In this document: one piece after another, positions 10,555 to 20,330 of the stretch | Position numbering within the stretch: position 1 is the first letter of the stretch | Layout of the letters: every line of letters starts with the position of its first letter | Assembly (NCBI RefSeq): GCF_030848805.1 | Contig: NC_092367.1 | Coordinates: 11,985,591-12,049,590 of the forward strand | Source: Temnothorax longispinosus | Taxonomy: Eukaryota > Arthropoda > Insecta > Hymenoptera > Formicidae | Reading direction: 5' to 3' | Length of the DNA: 64,000 nt | Notes under the pieces: generated by a model | The model's database searches: none | What the model was told of the DNA's origin: nothing | Seen by the model: the letters and a program-made list of their open reading frames with translations, nothing else | Translations under genes and position numbers: made by a program

Positions 10555-10904
10555 TTAATTGTGGTGAAGAAATAAATTCAGAAAAATTCGGTTCTTATGC
10601 GTACAAGGCAGCGGAAATATTTATTGAAAAATATTCTTGGTATTTTATGCCAATTACCGTTCATAAAATTTTTCTTCACGGTAAGGAAATTATAGAAAAT
10701 GCAGCGTTACCTGTTGGGACATTATCGGAAAAAGCTCAAGAGGCAAGAAATAAGGACTATAAACGATATCGACTTAATCATAGTAAAAAATGTAGCCGTC
10801 TGTTTACAACCGATCCGTTAATAACTAGTTTAAGAAGTAAACCACATAAAAAAAATTTAGACTTAAGCGATGAAACGCAAGAATTACTTTGCTCTTATAC
10901 GTAA

Positions 10905-11336
10905 ATTAAATGTAAATTGAATTTTTATTTAATTTCAATCAAATACTTGTTCCTATCATTAATTTTTAATAAATATATACTTTTGCAATTTTTATAAGTC
11001 AACATTGAAAGGTTCTATGATCATTCATTGCATATTTTACAAGTAACATAATTTTTTCCGCGATTTGCGCAAACGGCTCCACTGTGCGCCGCGGCCGCAG
11101 CATATCCCCTCTAACTGGCTCCCTGGTAACCAGTTTGGTAGTTCAGATGCGTCCCCGAAGAAGTGCGCAAGAAAACAGTCCAAAATTGCGACAAAAGTGC
11201 ATAATATCTGTGATTGCAGAACGAGTACTTACTGTACTATTGCAGTAGTCTGCTGTAAGAAGCTACTGTAAAATTTTATATTATTTGTTAAAAGTAAACA
11301 TGTAGCAGAAATGTGAAAACAATATGGAAGTATCTT
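10905..11336. other. No gene recognised
   Basis: An AT-rich 3' flank of the split gene runs to about 11050, followed by GC-richer sequence. CTGGCTCCCTGGTAACC near 11118 is partly matched in reverse near 13215 (GGTTACCAGGG), which could be a degraded outer inverted repeat. Confidence 0.3.
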
Positions 11337-11700
11337 TTGAGTACAGATCCAACCGGCAGAAACGTGAAAAGAACGTGCAAGCATCTGCCCGTGAGAAAAA
11401 GAGCAGTCGAGTGTGCTAGACGCTTGAAACATATTTGCAGCAAAATTTCACAAGTGTATGTCGCTTAAATTGTTGTTTTTGCTGTACAGATCCGACCAGC
11501 AGAAACGTGAAAAGAACGTGCAAGCATCTGCCCGTGAGAAAAAGAGCAGTCGAGTGTGCTAGACTCTTGAAACATATTTGCAGCAAAATTTCACAAGTGT
11601 ATAATGTCGCTTAAATTGTTGTTTTTGCCGTATAGATCCGAGTGACAGAAATGCGAAAAAAGCGTGCAAACATCTGCCCGTCAGAAAAAGAACGAGCGCG
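11337..11700 (+). repeat. ~146-bp tandem repeat, about 2.5 units
   Basis: Units start at AGATCCAACCGGCAGAAACG (11345), AGATCCGACCAGCAGAAACG (about 11488) and AGATCCGAGTGACAGAAATG (about 11635). They share CGTGCAAGCATCTGCCCGTG and GCAGCAAAATTTCACAAGTG. The first two are almost identical; the third is shorter and diverged. Confidence 0.9.
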
Positions 11701-11707
11701 CTAATCT

Positions 11708-12947
11708 CCCAGACAGCACAAAATATTTATAAAATATTTATAAAATATTTATAAAAAAGATTTAAATATTTTGAAAATATATACGTTGAATATTTTGTAA
11801 ATATTATAAATTTGTAAATATTATATCCGGAAAATAAAAGTATCTAAAAGATTATAATAAATATTTTAAAATAAAGTGTAAATAATTATCATCAATATTA
11901 TTAAAGTTGTTTTTAATTTATGTTATATGTGAGATGTAGGCTATACGGTCCATTTTGGCGTTACAAATTTCGAAAAATGTTTGATAAATCAGATGTACGG
12001 TATATTCTGCCAAAATAACAAACATAACGCTCTCAATAACGATAAATAAACAAAACAAGGCAAATGAGAGCTCGTTTGCGACGATGGACGGGCGACAGTA
12101 ATAAAATATTACAAATTGAATAAAATATAAATAATAAAGTAAAGTTTCGGTCCTTGATTTGGACCCTCCTCAGTACATATAGCTGGTCGAGTGAAATGCA
12201 GTGGTCACAAGTAGTAAAAAATGCCGCGTAATACTTATTGTATTACGCGGAGAGATGGTGTCGTATATCTTATCAATTTGACTGTCAGGTATCTCTTGTG
12301 ATCACTTTTTAAGGTATGACTATATATATTTGTTTTATTTATTTCTTTTTATGGAATTAAGGTAACAGTCACGTTGAGGATATGAGATCCACACTCTCAT
12401 AATCGGAGAGCGGAATAACTGCATTTTTTACTACTTGTGACCACTGCATTTCACTCGACCAGCTATATATGTACCTACTGAGGATCGAGGGTCCAAACCA
12501 AGGACCGAAACGTTTACTTTATTATATATATTTTATTCAATTTGTTGAATTTGTAATATTTTATTACTGTCGCCCGTCCATCGTCGCAAACGAGCTCTCA
12601 TTTGCCTTGTTTTGTTTATTTCTGCCAAAATCATTTGTATTTCTGCTGCTCTACTTCTTACGCAAGCATCTGCCGTAATTCTTGTTGAATTCTGCTGTAT
12701 GTGCTAGTTTGCAACAATGCCGCTAGGCGGTGCATAATGGTAAAACTAACTCGCAAGTAAATTTCAGTTGGGATCTAATATAAGCAGGCCTCCGGCGAAG
12801 CGCGAAGCAAAATCATGACATTCGCGACAATCTTCGCCAGCAAGGCTTACCCAACACCACTGCGGTGCTATAAAATAAATATAAAAAATATTTTTGTAAA
12901 TTATTTTAATCTTCCTAAAAAATATTTTAAAAATATTTTGTGCTGGG
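11708..12947. mobile_element. TIR element CCCAG..AGCACAAAATATTT, hosting a foldback
   Basis: The left end CCCAGACAGCACAAAATATT and the right end reversed, CCCAGCACAAAATATTTTTA, form an inverted repeat of about 30 bp. The middle is taken up by a separate inverted-repeat structure (12045-12623). No coding capacity. Confidence 0.55.
12045..12623. mobile_element. Foldback repeat with hammerhead-like core in both arms
   Basis: Arms of about 180-200 bp (12045-12223 and 12421-12623) are inverted copies sharing AAACAAAACAAGGCAAATGA and GTGAAATGCAGTGGTCACAA. Each carries a motif of the hammerhead ribozyme core. On - at 12173-12145: CTGAGGA, then GGGTCC, a 7-base loop, GGACC and GAAAC. On + from 12478: CTGAGGA, a 4-base insert, GGGTCC, loop, GGACC, GAAACG. 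CUGANGA, stem II and GAAA in this order define the catalytic core. Stems I and III are not evident, so activity is doubtful. Confidence 0.6.
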
Positions 12948-13388
12948 TAGCAGTATGGGTAGCAGTAGGCGCTGCTACAAATCTGGCGCGATTATGTTGC
13001 ACTGCGATTTGCGCAAAGCATCTGCCGCATTTCTTGCACTATTCTGTTATATGTAAATGCATACACATATCTTCCACAATTCTGTTGCACTACGACGAGA
13101 GCAAGTTTCTGCCAACAGAAAAATAGTTAAAGTTGGAAATAGAAAACGCATGATCTGCCCGAAAGTTAGTGCACGACTTTTCGTGCAGTTTTACAGCAGA
13201 ATTGCAAAGGAATGGTTACCAGGGCTAGTTCGGACACGAACCATTAGCACGGACGCAAACCATGTGCGGTTACCGAGCGAAACGACGTAGTTGAGTTGCA
13301 CTTTCTCAGGCAGCGCGTAGGAAAATGCGACATACAAAAATTGACGAAAAACGCCGGGATGGCCTCTCTCAGGTTTCTCTCTGGTCGT
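12948..13388. other. No gene recognised
   Basis: Mixed-composition sequence with words shared with 11.0-11.7 kb (AAGCATCTGCC and similar), probably degraded repeat flanks. Confidence 0.3.
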
Positions 13389-13628
13389 ACCCGAATCCTG
13401 TCGGTATGTGCACGTTTTTGTGGTTCTCTTCCGTGCTATGTCCACTATTGTGGTAATTTCAACGATTTTGGGGTTCTCTTTCATGTTATGTTCACGATTT
13501 TTTGGTTCTCTTTCGTTAGATTCACGATTTTTTGGTTTTATTTCCAAAGAGAATAAAAAAATCGTGGACATAGTACGGAAGAGAACTACAAAAACGTGCA
13601 CATATTATACCGACAGGATTCGGGTAAC
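13389..13628. mobile_element. Small foldback element, 240 bp
   Basis: TACCCGAATCCTGTCGGTAT and GTGCACGTTTTTGTGGTTCT at the left are matched reversed at the right. Between the arms are imperfect short repeats of CACGATTTTTTGGTTCTCTT. Confidence 0.75.
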
Positions 13629-13726
13629 AGCCAAAACGTGGGCATGACCACTCTCATATATCTTTCTCTCTGCACATACATACAGAGCACCTGCTCTAGG
13701 GCTACCCGTTATACTGATCCGTATTG

Positions 13727-13873
13727 CCCGTTCTACACTGGAGGATGATCCTACTCTCGGCTCATCCTCCTTTTTATAGTGTACGTGACATAAACTATAC
13801 ATAAACTATAGATTTTTATCCGTCTACACTAGAGCCACAAGTATAGAATCATCCTCCAGTCTAGAACGGGCAT
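13727..13873. mobile_element. Small inverted-repeat MITE, 147 bp
   Basis: GCCCGTTCTACACTGGAGGA at the left pairs with TCCTCCAGTCTAGAACGGGC at the right; the interior is AT-rich. No coding capacity. Confidence 0.65.
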
Positions 13874-14239
13874 ATGTTTTTGACTGAATTCAGGGAGACG
13901 CGTAACATGTGCATATGAAATTTTTAAACACACTTTTCTTTTATACTAAAGCTCGCAGCTCATTTCTGCAAGCACAGGATTCTTCTTTATTGTATTTCCG
14001 TGACTGCTGCAAGGTTTTTGTATACGTACACAGTCTAAAACTTTTATGTGCAGCAAATGTTGTCATAAGTCGACCGCAGAATCAAAAATAAAACTGTAAT
14101 TTTCTAATGTCTTTTCGTTTTTCATACGCAATTGGTGCCTGCAGTCTTCGTTATCGTCCATACTTTAATTCTGGACAAAAAATTTTTTATTCGGTGAAAT
14201 CAATCAAAAGATTTGTGTGTCTAAAAATATCGCGGTAAA

Positions 14240-14330
14240 ACAGACCTGTCTTCAGCATCTCCTTAAGACTGTACTTAAGAAGATCTTGAAAATAAGCCAT
14301 GACTATAAATACGGGCCTTGGACGTTAGAA
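14240..14330 (-). repeat. Degenerate copy of CCGGTATTCATAGTC MITE
   Basis: Reversed, this reads GGCCCGTATTTATAGTCATG, TTATTTTCAAGATC and CTTAAG words. It matches the left half of the MITE at 43.46 kb. Confidence 0.45.
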
Positions 14331-15419
14331 GGAGACGAAGAGTGAGTTAATCTAAGATTAAAATTTAACCGACACTTGTGAAACTGGGCTTATAAGAGTG
14401 GTACGCACCGTCCCCATACGTTTTTATATTGTCCACACACACACACACACACAGAAGTTCTAAAACTTAATTTTCGTATAATTATTAAGAATAACCCAGT
14501 AAACAATTTGCCCGCAGTATATATGACAATAGATTGGCAGCAGATTTCGCTTAGATATGATATCGCAACTGATCCGATATCATCTGTTTCTGCATTAAAG
14601 ATGTTTGTCAGATAGCTATATGTAGTATAATTTTGTTTTCTTGATTAAACAGTGTAGAGCTAATCTCAGAAATTATTCATAAACAACATGGTATTATTGG
14701 GACAGAAAAAGCGTAAAAATTGCAATTTTGTCCCATTTTTGTACTTGACATTGTTTAAATAAATCATTAAAAAATTGAAAAAAAAAAATATAAACAGAAA
14801 ATCTTAAAAAACCGTAATTGCAATTCTCGATGTCATAAAAGTGTACCATAAAAATTTCATTCATTTTTACCGTACATGAGCAGATGAGATACATATTATG
14901 ATATTTACAATACATGGGAAGTATATCTATATGTTACGGGCAAAGTCAGCATGGTGTGCAGTGTCGGCATTGCCCGGGCAATGTCAGCATTGCACAACGC
15001 GACTGGGCAAAGTAGTTTATTAGCGGACATTGCCCGGTTTGATGTGGGCAAAGTTAACACTGCCCATCCAGCGATGGCAATGTCAGCAACGATTATCACA
15101 TTGCGGACTTTGCTCGGTTCCAAGTGGGCAATGTCGACAATGCTAAATCTTCGTGGGCTAAGCTGCGCTAAATAAGGGTAATTCTTCAGTTTAGCTACCT
15201 CAGCACAGAAATCGATGCAATTAGGCTTAATCGACGCGTTTTTGCATGAAACGAACGAATCTGGCAGAAAAAAGTGTCGCTCTGCCCCGCGACGCGAGAT
15301 ATTAATCGTCAAAGTTGAACCGACGACATGTAGCAACACTGAACGTGCCCTGCGGCCATATGCGCATGCTCAGTGGTCGCACGCGCATGTAAAACTGCGC
15401 CAATTTTAAATGAATCAAT

Positions 15420-15498
15420 CGTGCAGAATAACCAAGCATCTTGATTCAAGCAGTTAGGTCTCACGCTGGGAGTTTCATTAGTTTAATTATGCGTGGGA

Positions 15499-15531
<33 letters not shown>

Positions 15532-15960
15532 GGGGGGTGCGAGGGGGGGGCCTTCGGCCCCCCCTCCCCCGCACCTACCCCGTCGGTAGACAGCGTGGAC
15601 CTCGCTTTACAACATAAAGTACATGCTAAGTTGTAAAACGAAATTATAAAGTACATGCATGGGGGAGGGTGCAGGGGAGAAAAGCCTTTCTGTTCACGTG
15701 TGCTCACGCATGTAAGCCCCCTTGCACCCCTCCATGCATGTGCTTTATAATTTCGCTTTACAACTTAGCATGTACTTTATGTTGTAAAGCGAGGTCCACG
15801 CTGCCTACCGACGGGGTGGGTGCGGGGAAGGGGGGGCCGAAGGCCCCCCCTCGCACCCCCCCGTCTGTGTGTGTGTGTGCTTCCCACGCATAATTAAACT
15901 AATGAAACTCCCAGCGTGAGACCTAACTGCTTGAATCGAGATGCTTGGTTATTCTGCACG
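15420..15960. repeat. Inner palindrome with CCTTCGG tetraloop-like G/C hairpins
   Basis: Arms run from about 15420-15660 and 15712-15960. In order from outside: CGTGCAGAATAACCAAGCAT, GTCTCACGCTGGGAGTTTCA, a CA/TG microsatellite, a G-run/CCTTCGG/C-run hairpin, and GAGGTCCACGCTGTCTACCG or its variant. Part of this unit also occurs at 6925-7046. Confidence 0.8.
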
Positions 15961-15974
15961 ATGTAACTGTTTAA

Positions 15975-16135
15975 TGATTTTCGTTAAAGCAGGGCACATA
16001 CACACGTGTGTATGCCCTGCTTTATAGAAGTTGTGATTTTCGTTAAAGCAGGGCACACACACGTGTGTATGCTGGTGTATGCCTTGCTTTATAGAAGTTG
16101 TGATTTTCGTTAAAGCAGGGCATACACACGTGTGT
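15975..16135 (+). repeat. Tandem array of three self-complementary units
   Basis: TGATTTTCGTTAAAGCAGGG starts units at 15975, 16034 and about 16101. In the first unit GCAGGGCACATACACACG is followed directly by TGTGTATGCCCTGC, so it folds into a long hairpin, and the later units are variants of it. The array is present only on the right side of the inner palindrome. Confidence 0.8.
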
Positions 16136-16927
16136 ATCTCGCGTCGCGGGGCAGAGCGACACTTTTTTCTGCCAGATTCGTTCGTTTCGTGCAAAAACGC
16201 GTCGATTAAGCCTAATTGCATCGATTTCTGTGCTGAGGTAGCTAAACTGAAGAATTACCATACATTTAGCGCAGCTTAGCCCACGGAGATTTAGCATTGT
16301 CGACATTGCCCACTTTGAACCGAGCAAAGTCCGCAATGTGATAATCGTTGCTGACATTGCCATCGCTGGATGGGCAGTGTTAACTTTGCCCACATCAAAC
16401 CGGGCAATGTCCGCTAATAAACTACTTTGCCCAGTCGCGTTGTGCAATGCTGACATTGCCCGGGCAATGCCGACACTGCACACCATGCTGACTTTGCCCG
16501 TAACATATATATATACAATTTCTGTAACTTTTAAAGCAAATATCTCAGAAACGGGTCGGACAATCGATCGCAAATTTAACACAGGTTTTTGGGATATATA
16601 TAAGCAATCTCTGTAAATTTCAGCTTTATCCTGTTATTTTGACATAAGTGACATACATCTTTAAATTCATGTTTTGCAGACAGAGCCTGCCGATATAATC
16701 TAAGAGCAGATTGTCAACAGAAATGGAGTAGAATCTGCAGTCATTTCGTAAACATTTAAATATAGAATACATCATTTACATAGAGGATTTTGCTCAATTT
16801 TTGCAATAAATCTAACATTATATTCTGTTAGTAAAATTTGTTATATTTCTGCTGGCATTCTATAATATCGACATAATTTACAGCAGACGTTTTAAAAATT
16901 TGTTCTCGACAAATTTGACTATTTGGG

Positions 16928-17878
16928 AACACATTCCCGTTTATGGATAGGCTACGAAAATTGTAGTAAAATCAACGTATTGGAATAAGTAATAGTATTT
17001 CATAATTCTAGATATAGATGGTCATATGGCTACAGTAAAAACAAAAGAGTTAACACGAGTGAAAAGGTAACGTGAGTTTGAGTGGATATGTGGACATATT
17101 TAAAAAAGCGGATCTCGATTTCCTAAAAATAATATATAAAATCAAGAGACACGGTAGTGTCTCGCGCCAAGTACGCGCGGAGCGAGACGCACCCTTTTAC
17201 GCGAATGCACGAGTACCCGAGATTTTGAGATAATATTTATACCGAGAGAATTCTACTCTTATTCCCTGTTATCCTTGCACTTGCAAGTGACGCCTTGACA
17301 AGAAATCTTGCAAATGTTAGATTTCTTGTCAATATATATATATATATATAGCAAACAAACGTTTGTAACAAACATTTGAGGCATGTAATTGAACTAACGT
17401 CTCTAAAAATCAATATTCCCAGAGGTCAGGGAGAAAAGTGAAAGAATGGGAATGTGGAATTGCTGAAATTATTTTTTTGTTAAACAAACAGTCAGCTACA
17501 ATGAAAGTTCTTCGACCGTCAGTGTGTGTGTGTGTGGCACGCATTCGTCCCTCACAAATATTCTTGGCACCAGGATAGCATGAGGAAAGATTTTTTTCCC
17601 TTGGCTCGGCGCCACGATTCTCTCACCCTCGTATGGCATATGCGCTTTCAAATAGCAAGCATCCCTTGTACCAGGGCCGCATGCAAACTCGAATTTTTGC
17701 CACAACGCGAATCCACGTAGTCGTACCTTTCTTTTGCATCACGAAACTTAGTGTCCTTCGACATGCTCATCAATGTCCTGTCACTCGTCAAGAGAGTGGC
17801 GCCAGAAGCATTCGTGCCACCAGGAAGCTATAACTCAAGCATTCTTTCTCTCTTTCTCTCTCTCCCTCCCCACACACA

Positions 17879-17912
<34 letters not shown>

Positions 17913-19540
17913 GGCGCGCGCGCTCTCGCTCTCTCGTTGACTCTTCCTCTCTTTCTTTTTCTGTCTTGCACATACGGCTCCCACTTCCGGGCTACGCTAC
18001 AGCTCTCTGAGTAGGAGGGTGTTCCAGAAGCGCCAGGATAGCAGGACGTCGTGCGGTGCGACGTGCGCGCCTGGAAATTACCTGTAAATTACATCTAAAA
18101 CAGCGAGCTTTCCGTCGATTTACGAGAGCTAAAGTGAAGTTTAAGACACTCTTAAATAATCCCTTTTTTGAGTAAATTCAGCTGGTTTCCGCATTCCATT
18201 AGGATGTTTCCGGGAACAGGATAGATTGTACGTATAGATTATGAGATGCTGATTAAAAGTGAGCTGCTAAGACGAAGGATAAGACGAATAGGTACTGTCT
18301 CGTTGCATTGTGTTTTTCCTATCGGCTCCGATTCGTCTTCCGTGCGTCTTAATTTCAGGCACCGATCACAGGCGATCATGAAACGGCGTGCAACCGAGCC
18401 CGAAAAAATATCCAAATATTCGAGCATATTTCCAATAACGCCGCAACACACGAGTATATCGGTGACACAGGCACCGATACGCAACACAACTGTACCGCAG
18501 TAGCCTCGTGCTGTTTACTTCACGTTGATAACGACTAGCGTAACCGTTGTACATAGTTATAACAATTCCCGACAACAATCACCAATTCAATGTTGTCGCT
18601 AATGCATGCACAATATCTAAGATATCTTAATTAAAACTCTTAGGATACAGAAGACTTTGATTTATCAATACGGATAATATAGAAGACAAAATGAACAAAG
18701 ATGTACTAAAATAAAATCACATAAATGTACATGAAGAATTATTGTATAAAGAAAACAAGTCGCTCCTTTACGTTTAATATGACGTTTAAAACGAAATTTT
18801 GCAAAAATACGAATCTGAACTGTGCACACGTTCGCCGAGAAAGTATCGTAAATTATGTATAATCAGGCTATTCGCGACTTTGCGAGCAACGAGGTGTCTG
18901 GCTGCGGTGAGTACTAATTGACGCTGTAACAGGATTTATCTCAATTTGTGCTTCAAAGCACGGTCTTGTTTTTTCACTAGGGTATCATACGCGCGACGGA
19001 GCCTCTGCTAAAGTGACGTTTCTATCGCTCCGTTTCTCGTCGGCCTGGACGACAAGAGGGCAATGACCGCAGGTCGATACTTTGAATATCCTGGTAACTC
19101 TCCTCGAGCGCAGGTACGATGGGTAATGGATAGGTGATGGAACCGTATATTTGCAATCAATAATCTTTCCTCCCTCCTCCCGGTTTGCATCGGATCATTG
19201 ACAGGACGTTTCCTCACCGCGGTTACTTGACGAGGAAACGTTGAAAATTATCGCGTTTCGAAAGATAACGGTGGTTCCAAGATAGAGAAAAGGCAACGCG
19301 ACAGGATAACAAAAACAGAAAATTGCTGTGTCGACGCTTGCGCAGGAACTTACGTTGTTTCCTTTGTGTCGCATTTGTAGACTAAGATGATGCGCCTGAT
19401 AATAGGACATATTAATTAACAATAATACGCCGAGATAAATTATTCACTAGTTTTTGGACGTTTATTAATGTAAAAAATCCAAATGTATATTAAATTACTT
19501 TGATAGACATATAATTATATTCTAACATTCACGAAATTCA
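16928..19540. other. Intergenic; no gene recognised
   Basis: Apparently single-copy DNA with a (TA)n tract (17334-17350) and a CT-rich microsatellite (about 17850-17940). Several frames of 60-90 codons occur on both strands, but none resembles a known protein. This may be distal regulatory DNA. Confidence 0.35.
17845..17940 (+). repeat. (CT)n-rich microsatellite
   Basis: Interrupted CT/TC runs with an embedded GGGCGCGCGCG tract. Confidence 0.9.
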
Positions 19541-19640
19541 TATATGACTAGGGCTGCCATCCGTCCGGTTTTCTCCGGATTTTGTCCTAGTTTTACGAGC
19601 GTCCGGGGACGTCCGGGGGGATTTTTCAAAGTAGTCCGGG
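19541..19640 (+). mobile_element. Possible transposon terminus with GTCCGG words
   Basis: AGGGCTGCCATCCGTCCGG is followed by TTCTCCGGATTTTGTCC, GCGTCCGGGGACGTCCGGGG and AGTCCGGG, a dense set of short GTCCGG repeats in AT-rich DNA, as at the ends of some DNA transposons. No opposite end was found. Confidence 0.35.
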
Positions 19641-19828
19641 TTCCATTGAAAGAATTTTCTCTTTAATAACGTCTCAGTGGACTAAGGAACATAACGCTTT
19701 GGAATTAAATACTGTTTCTTCATTAATAAAGTTAAAATACAATTTTAAAAAATTTAATTGCTCTGAATTTTATAAGTTTTTTCTAACAAAAAAAGAAGTT
19801 TTAATTTTAATTTAATTTCAATTTAATT

Positions 19829-20200
19829 TCAAAAGATTTTTCCTGAAGTCACCATCTCGTCATATATGACAACCGACTTAATTTTATGATTTTTCTTATT
19901 CAAGATCTGTTTCGTAATCTCCTCTTTAACTTTGCAAGCTAATTCGCCCACATATAAAATTTGTTCGATACATTCGTATCTTTTTCTCTCTTCGTGCATT
20001 TTTTTGTTCGTTTCCTTCAAAATTTTTATGCGTCTAATGTAGTTTTGATTTGTATAATACAATTTTTTGTTTTCTACTTTCAAATTTATCCTCTCACGTT
20101 CCAAATATTGGTCGCGTTTCTTAGCGTCTTTAATGATTTGATCTTTTTTATTAAGCCGTTTCCGGGTGTGCATCATGCGACAAATTATCGCCTTCCACAT
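19829..20200 (-). CDS. Hypothetical coiled-coil frame
   Basis: A 123-residue - strand frame rich in Lys, Arg, Glu and Asn, with a continuous helical pattern from about residue 15 to 85 (KDQIIKDAKKRDQYLERERI, ILKETNKKMHEERKRY) followed by LYVGELACKVKEEITKQI. I do not recognise it. It lies next to transposon-like termini at 19.54 and 20.26 kb, so it may be a remnant of a transposon-encoded protein. There is no supporting splice or promoter evidence, and low-complexity AT-rich DNA can give such frames by chance. Confidence 0.25.
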   Translation of the reverse strand: MWKAIICRMMHTRKRLNKKDQIIKDAKKRDQYLERERINLKVENKKLYYTNQNYIRRIKILKETNKKMHEERKRYECIEQILYVGELACKVKEEITKQILNKKNHKIKSVVIYDEMVTSGKIF

Positions 20201-20251
20201 CCTATAAATAAAAAAATATTTTACAAAACATTAGAATAAATACTGCTCGGA

Positions 20252-20330
20252 AGGTATTTTAACCCTTCGAGAACACACCTTTTTTTCATTCACGGTGAAC
20301 ACTCTGGGTCAATCTGACCCTACACACACT
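20252..20330 (+). mobile_element. Possible piggyBac-type terminus
   Basis: TTAACCCTTCGAGAACACAC is followed 50 bases later by GGGTCAATCTGACCC, an inverted GGGTCA pair. piggyBac-family ends often begin TTAA-CCC and carry such internal inverted repeats. No matching right end with GGGTTAA was found. Confidence 0.4.

Larger units (their letters stand above)
8130..10904 (+). pseudogene. Unidentified transposase-like gene split by two insertions
   Basis: Pieces in order on +: a charged helix (KIKSEKQRMDDEIAQLRK, about 8170-8220), a Cys pair motif SSSCFICGSKPSQMNNL (about 8335-8390), LGMSPLHARIKFMEC (to 8474), HIAYNLSFKKWSTTPETR onwards (9523-9779), then CGEEINSEKFGSYAYKAAEI (10560 on), PITVHKIFLHGKEIIENA, LSEKAQEARNKDYKRYR and a stop at 10904. 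Two mobile elements interrupt it (8477-9513 and 9784-10554). In silico, removing each with one copy of its target duplication restores a continuous frame across both junctions. Frameshifts near 8305 and 8425, upstream of the insertions, are separate damage. The motif order is like an arthropod transposon protein I have met only as uncharacterised, so I give no family name. Confidence 0.55.
14931..16506. mobile_element. Long inverted repeat with GGGCAA(T/A)GTC subterminal words
   Basis: Arms 14931-15300 and 16136-16506 are near-identical reverse complements, starting TGTTACGGGCAAAGTCAGCA. Each arm carries around eight spaced copies of GGGCAAAGT or GGGCAATGTC in both orientations, a pattern typical of subterminal transposase-binding repeats. 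The centre is filled by another palindrome and a tandem hairpin array. Frames read through this region are mirror copies of the arms and are not genes. Confidence 0.75.
14494..16927 (+). mobile_element. MITE split by a large palindrome insertion
   Basis: The left piece (14494 to about 14665, beginning CCCAGTAAACAATTTGCCCG) and right piece (about 16683-16927) align to successive parts of the intact copy at 45676-46023 read in reverse. Shared words include GATATCATCTGT on the left and TTATATTTCTGCTGGCATT and TTGTTCTCGACAAATTTG on the right. About 2 kb of unrelated DNA, including the concentric palindromes, lies between, so the MITE was interrupted after it inserted. Confidence 0.6.

Noticed and set aside
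16233..16240. TGAGGTAG, the let-7 seed
   Set aside because: Lies in a transposon arm with no downstream match to mature let-7 and no microRNA-like precursor; the mirror arm has it too.
14905..16616. Several 90-179-codon frames on both strands
   Set aside because: They are mirror readings of the long inverted repeat and its microsatellites.
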